Assembly (NCBI RefSeq): GCF_014652355.1
Contig: NZ_BMYQ01000003.1
Span: 206,142-270,141, forward strand
DNA length: 64,000 bases
Source of the DNA: Gemmobacter lanyuensis
Lineage (GTDB): Bacteria > Pseudomonadota > Alphaproteobacteria > Rhodobacterales > Rhodobacteraceae
Direction of reading: 5' to 3'
Numbering within the stretch: the first letter of the stretch is position 1; each line of letters begins with the position of its first letter. The notes beneath the pieces are model-generated. The model was given only the letters and a program-made list of their open reading frames with translations, was not told the origin of the DNA and did no database searches. Both the position numbers and the translations under genes were made by a program. Positions 1 to 9,963 of this stretch are shown here, in pieces.

Positions 1-757
1 CCTGGGCGCGCACGATCCGTTTGAGCCGCATCAGATCATCGGCGGCCTGCATCACGTCTTCGCGGTAATGCAGCGTCAGCTCATACTGGCCCGGCGCATA
101 TTCCGAGATCATGGTTTCGGCGGTGATCCCTGCCTTCCCGGCGGCGGCGTAGATATCCGAAAAAAGCGGCAGCATCCCGTGCAGGTGATCCACCGAATAG
201 ACCTCGGTCTTGGTCGAGGGGCGGCCATCCAGCACATCGCGGGCCGGGACCATCTTGCCCCGGGCATCGCGTTCGTTCGACAGCAGGAAGAATTCCAGCT
301 CAAAGGCGCCTGCGGGGTGCAGCCCTTCGGCGGCCATGGCATCGACCTGGGCCTGCAGCGCATGGCGCGGGTCCGAGGTCATCTTGTTCCCTTCAAGGTC
401 ATACATCGACATGAAGACCTCGCCGCGCGGCGGCTGGGTGTTGTGCAGGGGCTTCAGCGTGCCGGGAATGGGCCAGGCGCGAAGGTCACCATCGCCCTGA
501 TCCCAGATGAGGCCGGTTTCATGCACATCCTCGCCGCAGATATCGAGGCCGAGGATCGAAATCGGCAGGTGACGCCCGTTCTTGTAGAAGGAGAGCAGTT
601 CATGCCGGCGGATGATCTTGCCGCGCCCGATGCCATTGGCATCATGCAGGACGATGTCGAAGGCCTCGATCTCGGGGTGTGCGGCGAGGAAGGCTTCGGC
701 CTCGGCGACGGTCGAGCCCGAAGGGCTGGCAGTGGCGGCGGTGGGGATTTGGGTCAT
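1..757 (-). CDS. Glutamine synthetase family protein (gamma-glutamyl ligase), 3' part beyond window
   Basis: Leftward gene whose first 252 codons are in the window; the C-terminal part lies before position 1. The N-terminal beta-grasp region reads NGIGRGKIIRR and is followed by the start of the catalytic domain with the FELEFF motif (metal-binding glutamate) at about residue 150. This is the GlnA/PuuA fold: ATP-dependent ligation of ammonia or an amine to glutamate. It starts 3 nt after the class III aminotransferase stop, so it belongs to the arginine-catabolic operon. There it may glutamylate an amine or assimilate ammonium. Substrate is inferred from context only; a true GlnA is less likely in this setting. 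Confidence 0.85.
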   Translation of the reverse strand, partial: MTQIPTAATASPSGSTVAEAEAFLAAHPEIEAFDIVLHDANGIGRGKIIRRHELLSFYKNGRHLPISILGLDICGEDVHETGLIWDQGDGDLRAWPIPGTLKPLHNTQPPRGEVFMSMYDLEGNKMTSDPRHALQAQVDAMAAEGLHPAGAFELEFFLLSNERDARGKMVPARDVLDGRPSTKTEVYSVDHLHGMLPLFSDIYAAAGKAGITAETMISEYAPGQYELTLHYREDVMQAADDLMRLKRIVRAQ

Positions 758-760
758 GGA

Positions 761-2128
761 TCAGAACAATTCGTCAAGGATGGCATCGAAGGCGGCGATC
801 AGGCGGTCGATCTGCCGGGGCGTGGTGGCGGGGCTGACCAGCATCATGTTGTGGAAGGGCGCGATCAGGCAACCGCGGTTCAACAGGCTGGTGTGAAGCA
901 CGGACTCGACCTGCGGCTGATGGGCAGTGGCGGCTTCGGCCCCGTTCCGCAGCGGGCCGGGGGCGCAGATGAATTCAACCCGGGCGCCGACGCGCACGAC
1001 ATGCCAGGGCGCGCCATGCCGGTCGATGCTGCGGCGCAGGCCCTTGGACAGGCGTTCCGCCCCCTTTTCCATATGGCGATAGGCCTTTGGTGTCATCACC
1101 TCGGAGAGAGTGGCGGCCAGGCAGGCAAATTGCAACGGATTGGCGGAAAGCGTGGTGCCCATGCCGGAATGGCCCGGCGCGCGGGTGGCATTATAGGCGG
1201 CGAAACGCTCCGCCACATCGGGGCGCAGACCCCAGACGGCGGTGGGAAGGCCGCCTGCCACGCATTTCCCCACGACAAAGATATCGGGGTTGAGCGAGTG
1301 GACCCGGCTATAGCCGCCATAGCCCGAGGAAATCGTATGGGTTTCATCGATGATCAGCAGCGCGCCATATTTGCGACTGAGCTGGCGCAGCCCTTCGTGG
1401 AAGCCCGCCTCGGGCAGGACCATACAGGAATTGGTCATCACCGGTTCGGTCAGGATGGCGGCGATGTCCCCGCTTTGCAGGGCGGTCTCGACCCCGGCCA
1501 GATCGTTGAATTCGACCACGGTGGCGGTCTTGGTAAGGTCCGCGACCTGACCCACAAGGCCCGCGCGGGCGGCGGTCTGGCCGTCCCGCAGCTCGACCAT
1601 CGTGTCGTCCAGCGTGCCGTGATAGCAGCCGTTGAAGACCAGAACCTTGGGTTTGCCCGTGACCGCGCGGGCCACACGCAGGGCGAAGCGGTTGGCATCG
1701 GTGGCGGTGGTGGCGATCTGCCAGCGGAAATCGCCGAAGGTTTCGGTCAGAAGCGCTGCGGCGCGCAGGGCGGTTTCGGTGGGCAGCATATAGGTCAGGC
1801 CGTGGCGGGCCTGTTTGCGGATTGCCCGGGCGACTGGGGCGGGGGAATGGCCGAACATCGACCCGGTGTCGCCAAGGCAGAAATCGTCGATCTCATGCCC
1901 GTCAAGATCGGTCAGCCTGGCGCCCTTGGCCTGATCCACCAGCATGGGGAAGGGCATGGGCCAATCCTTCATCCAATGCATCGGCACGCCGTCGAGGAAG
2001 GGTTGGCTGCCTGCCTTCAGCGCGGCTTCGGTTTTCGGGCGGGCAGCGGCATAGGCCGCAACCTCGCGCTGGCGCAGGGCATAGAGACGGTCGCGGCGGA
2101 TACCAGCGACAAGGGCGGGATCGGACAT
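761..2128 (-). CDS. Class III pyridoxal-phosphate aminotransferase
   Basis: 455 residues from ATG at 2128, chosen because GGAGG lies 5 nt upstream; a longer reading to 2233 has low-complexity proline residues and no ribosome site. The fold matches class III aminotransferases of the glutamate-1-semialdehyde/acetylornithine type: FNGCYHGTLDDT in the PLP-phosphate region, the IDETHT motif with the PLP-ring aspartate, and GKCVAGGLPTA containing the Schiff-base lysine. It lies between the decarboxylase gene and the glutamine-synthetase-like gene, so it probably handles an amino group of an arginine breakdown product such as 4-aminobutyrate or an aldehyde. The exact substrate cannot be read from sequence. 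Confidence 0.85.
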   Translation of the reverse strand: MSDPALVAGIRRDRLYALRQREVAAYAAARPKTEAALKAGSQPFLDGVPMHWMKDWPMPFPMLVDQAKGARLTDLDGHEIDDFCLGDTGSMFGHSPAPVARAIRKQARHGLTYMLPTETALRAAALLTETFGDFRWQIATTATDANRFALRVARAVTGKPKVLVFNGCYHGTLDDTMVELRDGQTAARAGLVGQVADLTKTATVVEFNDLAGVETALQSGDIAAILTEPVMTNSCMVLPEAGFHEGLRQLSRKYGALLIIDETHTISSGYGGYSRVHSLNPDIFVVGKCVAGGLPTAVWGLRPDVAERFAAYNATRAPGHSGMGTTLSANPLQFACLAATLSEVMTPKAYRHMEKGAERLSKGLRRSIDRHGAPWHVVRVGARVEFICAPGPLRNGAEAATAHQPQVESVLHTSLLNRGCLIAPFHNMMLVSPATTPRQIDRLIAAFDAILDELF

Positions 2129-2161
2129 GGGAACCTCCGTACTGCCCCGCTTATCCGGCAT

Positions 2162-2175
2162 AATTTGATCAAATT
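2162..2175. promoter_or_regulatory. Perfect 14-bp palindrome, candidate operator
   Basis: AATTTGATCAAATT is a perfect, AT-rich palindrome in an otherwise very GC-rich gap, 34 nt upstream of the class III aminotransferase start. It is placed where a repressor or activator could act on an internal promoter for the aminotransferase and ligase genes. No matching site was seen elsewhere in the window, so the bound protein is unknown. Confidence 0.4.
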
Positions 2176-2216
2176 CAAGAGGGCTGTTTGGGGCAGAAGG
2201 CGCCGGGGCTGGGGGC

Positions 2217-2251
2217 GCCGGGGTCGGGGGCATCGAGCCCCCGGCCCCGGC
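2217..2251. terminator. Very stable 15-bp stem-loop between aruI-like gene and aminotransferase gene
   Basis: Arms at 2217-2231 and 2237-2251 pair over 15 bp with one T-G wobble around a five-base loop ATCGA. There is no T-run on either side, so it is not a classic intrinsic terminator. It may slow transcription, protect the upstream mRNA 3' end, or uncouple expression of the two halves of the operon. The stem is directly visible; the function is inferred. Confidence 0.5.
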
Positions 2252-2294
2252 ATTGCCATGGCCTGCGGTGCGGGCGGGCCTGCAGCCCCGGCGA

Positions 2295-3872
<1,578 letters not shown>

Positions 3873-3902
3873 GGCGGGCCTTTCGCATCTGAGGGGAGGG
3901 GG

Positions 3903-3970
3903 GAGGGGCGCTGCCCCTCTTGGGCCTCTGGCCCAATTCACCCCGGGATATTTCAGGGACAGAAAATGGG
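3903..3970 (+). repeat. Three-part dispersed repeat, copy A
   Basis: Hairpin 1 (GAGGGG/CCCCTC, 3903-3919), hairpin 2 (TTGGGCC-TCT-GGCCCAA, 3920-3936), then the core CCCCGGGATATTTCAGGGAC followed by AGAAAATGGGG (3941-3970). It fills the gap between aruH and aruI, running against the direction of those genes and ending 3 nt from the aruH stop. The same arrangement recurs near 9008, 16527, 16613 and 30316. Confidence 0.75.
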
Positions 3971-3972
3971 GA

Positions 3973-5160
3973 TCAGGCGGCGTTGGAAAGGAGGCGCGCG
4001 GCGTGGCGGGCGATACGGGTGCAGCCTTCGGCCACCATCGCATCGGGCTGGGTGAGGGCGAGGCGGAGCCAGCCCGAGAGGGCGGTGCCGAAGCTTTCGC
4101 CGGGCATGGTGGCGACATGTTCGGCCTCGAGCAGGCTGGCCGCGAAATCCTGGCCGGAGAGGCCGGTGGCGCGGATGTCGAGGAGGGCGAACATCCCCGC
4201 CTGAGGCCGGTGGACGCGGAGGCCTGCGGTGCCGTGGAGGCGGGCGTGGATCATCCCCGCCCGGGTGGAGAAGCGTTCGACCATGCCGGGGGCGACCGGG
4301 GAGGGGGCGCTGATCGCCTGTGCGGTCATATCGGCGATGAAGGGCTGGTTGCCAAAGAGCATGGTTTCCGAGAGTGGCAGCAGGCGGGTGCAGAAATCCG
4401 CAGGCCCCACGAGCCAGCCCGAGCGGAAGCCGGGGGCGGCATGGGATTTGGAGATCGAGGCGCAGGAGATGCTGCGGTCGGCCAGTTCGGGAAGGTCGAG
4501 GGGGGAGGTGAAGGTGACACCGGGGAAGACCAGATCCTCATAGACCTCATCCGAGATGATCCAGAGGTCATGGGCGCGGGCGAGGGCGCCGAGGTCCTGC
4601 AGGTCTTGCCGGGTCAGCACAGCTCCGGTGGGGTTGTGGGGGGTATTGAGGAAGAGTGCCCGCGTGCGGGGGGTGATGGCGGCGGCGACATCGGCGGGAT
4701 CGAGGCGGAAGCCACGTTCGGAGCGCAGGGTGACGGGGACCGGGGTTGCGCCGCTTGCCCGGATCAGGCCTTCGTAGGTGGCATACATCGGGTCGCCGAG
4801 AATGATCTCGGTCCCGCTTTCCGCGAGTCCTTGCAGGACGAGGAAGAGCGTGGTCTGGGTGCCGGGGAAGCACATCACCTGATCGGGGGTGATGGGGCGG
4901 CCGCGCCTTGCGCTGTAGCGGGCGGCAAGGGCGCGCAGGAGGCCGGGTTCGCCGCGCCCGTTGGAATAGCCCGTGCGGCCCGCCATCATGGCCCGGGCGG
5001 CGGTTTCCATGAGTTCGGTCGGGCAGGGGACATCGGGTTCGCCGATGGTGAATTCGAGGACGGCGGTGCCCTCGGCCTTCATCTGGCGGGCGCGGGCATG
5101 GATTTCCCATTTGGCCCCGCCCAGCCCGGCGAGGCGGTCCAGAACCGCTGCATATTTCAT
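3973..5160 (-). CDS. aruH: Class I/II aminotransferase, AruH-like arginine:pyruvate transaminase
   Basis: 395 residues. Fold type I features are in order: EFTIGEPDVPCP near the N-terminus, NTPHNPTGAV, ISDEVYEDLVF with the PLP aspartate and tyrosine, and SISKSHAAPGFRSGW with the Schiff-base lysine and the phosphate-binding arginine. The start lies 2 nt after the TetR stop, so the two are co-transcribed. Coupled to the AruI-like decarboxylase, it likely converts arginine plus pyruvate to 2-ketoarginine plus alanine, the first step of the arginine transaminase route. Assignment rests on gene pairing; aspartate-type aminotransferase activity cannot be excluded. Confidence 0.82.
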   Translation of the reverse strand: MKYAAVLDRLAGLGGAKWEIHARARQMKAEGTAVLEFTIGEPDVPCPTELMETAARAMMAGRTGYSNGRGEPGLLRALAARYSARRGRPITPDQVMCFPGTQTTLFLVLQGLAESGTEIILGDPMYATYEGLIRASGATPVPVTLRSERGFRLDPADVAAAITPRTRALFLNTPHNPTGAVLTRQDLQDLGALARAHDLWIISDEVYEDLVFPGVTFTSPLDLPELADRSISCASISKSHAAPGFRSGWLVGPADFCTRLLPLSETMLFGNQPFIADMTAQAISAPSPVAPGMVERFSTRAGMIHARLHGTAGLRVHRPQAGMFALLDIRATGLSGQDFAASLLEAEHVATMPGESFGTALSGWLRLALTQPDAMVAEGCTRIARHAARLLSNAA

Positions 5161-5162
5161 GT

Positions 5163-5801
5163 TCAGGTCTCCGACAGTTGGGGAGAGGGAAGGCGCAGGC
5201 CCAGAATGGCGCCTACGGCGTCAAGGCCGATGCGTTCGAGTTCGCCCGGCGCGAAGGCGGCGGGAAGGGCGGAGCCTTCGAGCCAGAGCCCGTCGATCAC
5301 CCCGTTGCAGGCAATGGCGCGTCGGCGGCGTTCGGCGGCGTCGATCGGCAGGGGCAGCGCCGCGATCAACCCCTCGAGCAGGTCGCGGTAGCCCAGATAG
5401 GTTTCGGCGTGAATCGCGGCCATTTCGGGGGTCTTGCGGACCTGGTGCATGAAACCTGCCCAGAGGCCCATGCGCCCGGGATCGACCACCGGGGGGCGCA
5501 ATGCTGCCGCGACGAAGGCCGCAAGCCGCGACACCGGATCCGGGGGGGCGCTCTCCAGCACTGCGGCATTGTCGGTGTTCATCCGCTGCATCAGCGCGCG
5601 ATAGGCGGCGCGGGTCAGATCATCCTTGGATTGGAAATAGTGCCGGATCAGGCCGGGGGTCACGCCTGCACGTTCGGCGATGGCGCGCACGGTGGCCGCA
5701 GCGGGGCCGCCCTCGGCGATCAATTCCAGCGCGGCGGTGATCAGCGCCTCGCGCCGCCGCTCTTCGCCTTCGCGTCTGAACTTGCGTCTGTCGCCGGTCA
5801 T
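5163..5801 (-). CDS. TetR-family transcriptional repressor, BetI-like
   Basis: 212 residues from ATG 5801 (GAGG 6 nt upstream). The N-terminal helix-turn-helix reads AATVRAIAERAGVTPGLIRH followed by YFQSKDDL, the TetR signature; the rest is an all-helical ligand-binding domain of BetI type. It is the first gene of the leftward arginine operon and diverges from the ABC importer. The inverted repeat at 5810-5831 sits 9 nt before its start, so autoregulation and joint control of both operons are likely. The ligand is probably arginine or a guanidino intermediate (inferred). Confidence 0.9.
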   Translation of the reverse strand: MTGDRRKFRREGEERRREALITAALELIAEGGPAAATVRAIAERAGVTPGLIRHYFQSKDDLTRAAYRALMQRMNTDNAAVLESAPPDPVSRLAAFVAAALRPPVVDPGRMGLWAGFMHQVRKTPEMAAIHAETYLGYRDLLEGLIAALPLPIDAAERRRRAIACNGVIDGLWLEGSALPAAFAPGELERIGLDAVGAILGLRLPSPQLSET

Positions 5802-5809
5802 GGATGCCT

Positions 5810-5831
5810 CAATTATACACTTGCATAATTG
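5810..5831. promoter_or_regulatory. Inverted-repeat operator between divergent arginine operons
   Basis: CAATTAT-N8-ATAATTG is a perfect 7-bp-arm inverted repeat. It lies in the 73-nt gap between the TetR start (5801) and the ABC ATPase start (5875), is AT-rich against its surroundings, and holds TATAAT/CATAAT -10-like hexamers on the two strands. Size and position fit a TetR dimer site that would block both promoters. Confidence 0.6.
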
Positions 5832-5874
5832 CAGAGGTCGCGTCTTACTGCAATCAGGAACCTTCGGAGCGCCA

Positions 5875-6690
5875 ATGCCAGACCCCCGAGATGCCCGCGA
5901 GACCGTGACCGACATGCCGGGGCAAGCCGCCCCCGCGCGGGATGAGGCGATCCGGGTGGAGGGGTTGCGGAAGTCCTTTGGCAGGCTCGAGGTGCTCAAG
6001 GGCGTGTCGCTGACTGCGCGGGAAGGCGATGTCGTGGCCGTGATCGGCGGATCAGGGTCGGGCAAATCGACCATGCTGCGCTGCATCAACTTTCTGGAAC
6101 ATCCCAGCGCCGGCCGGATCGTGATCGGCGGCGAGACCGTGGCGATGAAATCCGATGGCAGCCCGGCCGACCGCCGTCAGATCGAGCGCATCCGCCAAAG
6201 CCTCGGGATGGTGTTCCAGCAATTCAACCTCTGGACCCATCGAACCATTCTGGAAAATCTGATCGAGGTGCCGGTACACGTTCTGGGCGTGCCGCGTGCC
6301 GAGGCGGTGGCGCGGGCCGAAGCCCTGCTGGCGCGCGTGGGGCTGGCGGAAAAGGCGCAGTCCTATCCGGCCTTCCTGTCGGGTGGGCAGCAGCAGCGGG
6401 CGGCGATTGCCCGTGCGCTCTGCATGGCGCCGCGGGCGATGCTGTTTGATGAGCCGACCTCGGCGCTTGACCCCGAGCTGGTGGGCGAGGTGCTGGCCGT
6501 GATCCGTGATCTGGCCGCTGAAGGGCGGACCATGGTCCTTGTCACGCATGAGATGAAATTCGCCCGCGAGGTCGCGAGCCATGTGATCTATCTGCACAAC
6601 GGGGTGATCGAGGAGGAGGGGCCGCCGGACGCCCTGTTCGGCAACCCCCAGTCCGACCGCCTGAAACAGTTTCTGAAAAGTGTGGGTTAA
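5875..6690 (+). CDS. Polar amino acid ABC transporter ATP-binding protein (HisP/ArtP type)
   Basis: 271 residues from ATG 5875 (GGAG 6 nt upstream). Walker A GGSGSGKST, Q-loop VFQQFNLW, signature LSGGQQQRAAIARAL, Walker B MLFDEPTSALD and switch histidine in LVTHEM are all intact. The LFDEPTSALDPELVGEVL segment is typical of histidine/arginine/glutamine importers. It powers uptake with the binding protein and two permeases that follow. Being divergent from the arginine transaminase genes, the likely cargo is arginine or a related basic amino acid. Confidence 0.94.
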   Translation: MPDPRDARETVTDMPGQAAPARDEAIRVEGLRKSFGRLEVLKGVSLTAREGDVVAVIGGSGSGKSTMLRCINFLEHPSAGRIVIGGETVAMKSDGSPADRRQIERIRQSLGMVFQQFNLWTHRTILENLIEVPVHVLGVPRAEAVARAEALLARVGLAEKAQSYPAFLSGGQQQRAAIARALCMAPRAMLFDEPTSALDPELVGEVLAVIRDLAAEGRTMVLVTHEMKFAREVASHVIYLHNGVIEEEGPPDALFGNPQSDRLKQFLKSVG

Positions 6691-6725
6691 CCACCGGATC
6701 AACGACGACAGCACGAGGTATGAAG

Positions 6726-7493
6726 ATGAAGACGCTTGCCCTGACAGTTGCGGCCGTTCTGATGGCCAGTGCCGCGCTGGCCGCCCCCGTGAAGGTGGGG
6801 ATCGCGGCCGAACCCTATCCGCCCTTTGCCTCGCCCGATGCGGGCGGAACCTGGGTCGGCTGGGAGGTCGATATGATCGGTGCCGTCTGCAAGGCCGCCG
6901 AGATGGAGTGCGAAATCGTGCCGGTGGCCTGGGACGGTATCATCCCCGCGCTGACCGCAGGGCAGATCGATGCGATCATGGCCTCGATGTCGATCACCGA
7001 GGAACGCCTGCAGACGATTGATTTTTCGGACAAATACTACAACACCCCCACCGTGATCGTCGGTCCCAAGGATATGGCGATGACCGCCACTCCCGAAGGT
7101 CTTGCCGGAAAGATCCTCGGGGTGCAGGTGTCTACGGTGCATGAGGCCTACGCCCAGAAGCATTTCGCGGGCAGTGCGGCTGAAATCAAGGTCTACCAGA
7201 CCCAGGACGAGGCCAATCAGGATCTGGTCGCAGGCCGCATTGATGCGGTGCAGGCCGACAGCATCGCGCTTGACGCCTTCCTGGCGACCGAAGCGGGTGC
7301 CGCCTGCTGCGCGCTGAAGGGCGCCGTCGCCGATGACCCTGCCGTGCTGGGGTTGGGCGTCGGCGTGGGCCTGCGCAAGGGCGAGGAGGATCTCAAGGCC
7401 AAGTTCAACGCGGGCATCGCCAAGGTGCTTGAGGACGGCACCTATGAAGCCGTGTCGAAACCCTATTTCGCCTCCTCGATCTACGGCGGCTAA
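6726..7493 (+). CDS. Periplasmic amino acid-binding protein of ABC importer (HisJ/ArtJ type)
   Basis: 255 residues. A signal peptide (MKTLALTVAAVLMASAALAA) precedes the mature protein starting near APVKVGIAAEPYPPF. The binding-protein type 3 signature GWEVDMIGAVCKA and IIPALTAGQIDAIMASMSIT follow. ATG 6726 is preferred over ATG 6720 because GAGG at 6715 is 7 nt from it but only 1 nt from the other. It delivers ligand to the permease pair downstream; arginine/lysine is inferred from context. Confidence 0.93.
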   Translation: MKTLALTVAAVLMASAALAAPVKVGIAAEPYPPFASPDAGGTWVGWEVDMIGAVCKAAEMECEIVPVAWDGIIPALTAGQIDAIMASMSITEERLQTIDFSDKYYNTPTVIVGPKDMAMTATPEGLAGKILGVQVSTVHEAYAQKHFAGSAAEIKVYQTQDEANQDLVAGRIDAVQADSIALDAFLATEAGAACCALKGAVADDPAVLGLGVGVGLRKGEEDLKAKFNAGIAKVLEDGTYEAVSKPYFASSIYGG

Positions 7494-7496
7494 GAC

Positions 7497-8234
7497 GTGA
7501 CCGCGCTTGCCGGGGCGGCGGCCTCGACGCTCGATCTGCTGCAACTTGCTCCCCCGGGTTGGGGGGGCAACCTGCTGCGCGGGCTTGCCAATTCGGTGCT
7601 GATCGCGGCTGGCGCCTTCGGGCTGGGCCTCGGCCTCGGCACGCTGGGCGCCTTCGGCAAGCTTTACGGCGGGCCGGTCCTGCGCGATCTGCTGGCGGTC
7701 TATACCACCGTGGTCAGGGCCGTGCCGGAGCTGGTGCTGATCCTCATCCTTTATTACGCGGTCACCGACAGCGTGAACCAGATCCTGCTGGCCTTCGGGT
7801 ACGAGCGGATCCAGATTTCGGGCCTTGCCGCCGGGATCGCGGTTCTTGGCGTGGTGCAGGGCGCCTATGCGACCGAGGTGCTGCGCGGCGCCATTCAATC
7901 CGTCCCCGTAGGCCAGATCGAGGCTGCGCGCGCCATGGGCATGCCGCCTGGGCTGCTGGCCCGCCGGGTGACGCTGCCCCTGATGCTCGCCAATGCGCTG
8001 CCGGGGCTTGCGAACCTCTGGCTCATCGCCACCAAGGATACAGCCCTGCTTGCCGTTGTGGGCTTTGCCGAACTCACCCAGCAGACGCGGCAGGCGGCAG
8101 GCGCCACCAAGGCCTATTTCACCTTCTTCATGGCGGCGGGGCTGCTTTACCTGCTGCTCTCTATCCTTTCGACCTGGGGTTTTGCCCGGCTCGAACGCCG
8201 CGCCCGCCGCGGCTTGCCCGAGGTGCGCGGATGA
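7497..8234 (+). CDS. Amino acid ABC transporter permease (HisQ/ArtQ type)
   Basis: 245 residues from GTG 7497, 3 nt after the binding-protein stop. Several membrane helices are visible, starting with SVLIAAGAFGLGLGLGTLGAF, and the EAA loop for ATPase contact reads QIEAARAMGMPPGLL. It pairs with the next gene as a permease heterodimer. Its stop overlaps the start of that gene (ATGA), so the two are translationally coupled. Confidence 0.93.
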   Translation: MTALAGAAASTLDLLQLAPPGWGGNLLRGLANSVLIAAGAFGLGLGLGTLGAFGKLYGGPVLRDLLAVYTTVVRAVPELVLILILYYAVTDSVNQILLAFGYERIQISGLAAGIAVLGVVQGAYATEVLRGAIQSVPVGQIEAARAMGMPPGLLARRVTLPLMLANALPGLANLWLIATKDTALLAVVGFAELTQQTRQAAGATKAYFTFFMAAGLLYLLLSILSTWGFARLERRARRGLPEVRG

Positions 8235-9001
8235 CCGGGTTCTGTCAGCCTCACCGCATCATCATGGCCCTCGTCGCCCTCGCCTTGATTGGCTGGAGCG
8301 CCACAACCCTCCGCTGGGACTGGGTTCCCGATTATGCGGGCCTTGCCGCGCTGGGCCTCTGGCGCACGATCTGGCTTCTGGTGCTTTCCGCCGCGCTGGG
8401 CCTGATGCTCGCCATTCCCCTTGGCCTTGCCCAGGCAGCCGGCCCTTGGTGGCTTGCCGCCCCGGCGCGCGGCTTCTGCACGGTGATCCGCGGCACGCCG
8501 CTCCTCCTCCAGCTCTGGCTCCTCTACTACGGCCTCGGCTCGCTCTTCCCCTCGATCCCCTGGATCCGCAACAGCGACCTCTGGCCCCTCCTGCGTCATG
8601 CCTGGCCCTATGGCCTTCTGACCCTGACGCTCAGCTTCGCGGGGTATGAGGGTGAGGTCCTGCGTGGCGCCTTCCGCGGCGTCCCCAAAGGCCAGCTCGA
8701 AGCCGCCCGCGCCATGGGCATGCCACGCCTCACCCTGCTGCGCCGGATCTGGTTGCCCCAGGCCCTGCATCGCGCCCTGCCCACACTCGGCGGGGAAACC
8801 GTGCTGCAGCTCAAGGCCACGCCCCTCGTCGCCACCATCACCGTGGTCGATATCTATGCCGTGGCTAGCCGGGTGCGGCAGGACACCTTCATCACCTATG
8901 AACCGCTCCTCCTCCTCGCCGTGATCTATATGGCGATCACCGGCCTCATTGTCCTTCTCTTTCGCTGGCTCGAAGGCCGCATCCCCTCGCGCGTCGCCTG
9001 A
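8231..9001 (+). CDS. Amino acid ABC transporter permease (HisM/ArtM type)
   Basis: 256 residues, ATG overlapping the previous stop by 4 nt. Hydrophobic helices are spread through the protein; the conserved RGTPLLLQLWLLYYGL segment and EAA loop QLEAARAMGMPRLTLLRR are typical of HAAT-family permeases. It is the last gene of the importer operon; a dispersed repeat begins 6 nt beyond its stop. Confidence 0.93.
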   Translation: MTGFCQPHRIIMALVALALIGWSATTLRWDWVPDYAGLAALGLWRTIWLLVLSAALGLMLAIPLGLAQAAGPWWLAAPARGFCTVIRGTPLLLQLWLLYYGLGSLFPSIPWIRNSDLWPLLRHAWPYGLLTLTLSFAGYEGEVLRGAFRGVPKGQLEAARAMGMPRLTLLRRIWLPQALHRALPTLGGETVLQLKATPLVATITVVDIYAVASRVRQDTFITYEPLLLLAVIYMAITGLIVLLFRWLEGRIPSRVA

Positions 9002-9007
9002 CCCCTT

Positions 9008-9061
9008 CCCATTTTCTGTCTGAAAATATCCCACGGGGGTCCGGGGGTGTGAAACCCCCGG
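9008..9061 (-). repeat. Three-part dispersed repeat, copy B (degenerate)
   Basis: Read on the minus strand the core is CCGTGGGATATTTTCAGACA followed by GAAAATGGG (9008-9037), preceded by a single hairpin CCGGGGG/CCCCCGG (9041-9061) whose loop does not match the other copies. The conserved core abuts the 3' end of the permease gene. Confidence 0.6.
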
Positions 9062-9174
9062 CGCGGGCCGCCCGCGCCACGCCCGCTTGACGCGCTGCTT
9101 CCGCCCCGCTAGGCCCTGCGCCCCAAAGCACGATGCCTCAGCCACCGCAGATCCTGCCCGCGACGGAGCGCCCG

Positions 9175-9885
9175 ATGACCGACCACCCGCAAGATCAGAC
9201 CCCCGCGCGCCGCAACTTCTATGGCCGGGTCCATGGCAAGACGCTGCGCGCCAGCCAGAAGCAATACCTGGCCGAGGATCTGGGCCGTGTGCGCCTGCCG
9301 GGCGTCACGGTCGAGGATAATCCCGAACGTCGGCCGCTCGATATCGCCACCCTGACCGGGGGGCGGCCGCTCTGGCTCGAAGTGGGCTTTGGCGGCGGCG
9401 AACATCTGGTCCATATGGCCGTCCGCAATCCTGATGTCTTTCTCATCGGCTGTGAACCCTTCGTGAATGGCGTGGCCATGCTGCTGGGCAAGATCCGCGA
9501 GGCGGGGGCAGAAAACCTGACGATCCACCCCGGCGATGTGCGCGATCTCTTCGATGTGCTGCCCGATGCCTGCCTGTCCAAGACCTTCCTCAACTACCCC
9601 GATCCCTGGCCCAAGGCGCGGCACCACCGCCGCCGCTTCGTTACGCCGGGCTATCTTGACCTGCTGGCCCGCGTGATGAAGCCGGGCGCCGAGTTCCGGG
9701 TTGCGACCGATATTCCCGATTACGTCCGCCAGACGCTGGAGGAGGTCCCGCCTGCGGGCTTTACGCTGGTGTCGCAGACCGGGCAGGGCGCGGCCTGGGA
9801 AGATTGGCTTTCCACCCGCTATGAACAAAAGGCGCTGCGCGAAGGGCGCGATCCGCATTACCTCACCTTTCGTCGCAACGGCTGA
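9175..9885 (+). CDS. trmB: tRNA (guanine-N7-)-methyltransferase
   Basis: 236 residues from ATG 9175 (GGAG 6 nt upstream; the ATG at 9133 has no ribosome site). The SAM-binding segment reads EVGFGGGEHL, then GCEPFVNG, and the TrmB signature NYPDPWPKARHHRRRF. It makes m7G at position 46 of tRNA in the cytoplasm. Length matches the family. Confidence 0.95.
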   Translation: MTDHPQDQTPARRNFYGRVHGKTLRASQKQYLAEDLGRVRLPGVTVEDNPERRPLDIATLTGGRPLWLEVGFGGGEHLVHMAVRNPDVFLIGCEPFVNGVAMLLGKIREAGAENLTIHPGDVRDLFDVLPDACLSKTFLNYPDPWPKARHHRRRFVTPGYLDLLARVMKPGAEFRVATDIPDYVRQTLEEVPPAGFTLVSQTGQGAAWEDWLSTRYEQKALREGRDPHYLTFRRNG

Positions 9886-9963
9886 GGGCAGGCAACGCGC
9901 GCCGCGGTAAGGCGCGGTTTGCCACCCCCGCGCAATCTGCAGGTTCCGCAACCGGAGCCTGCC

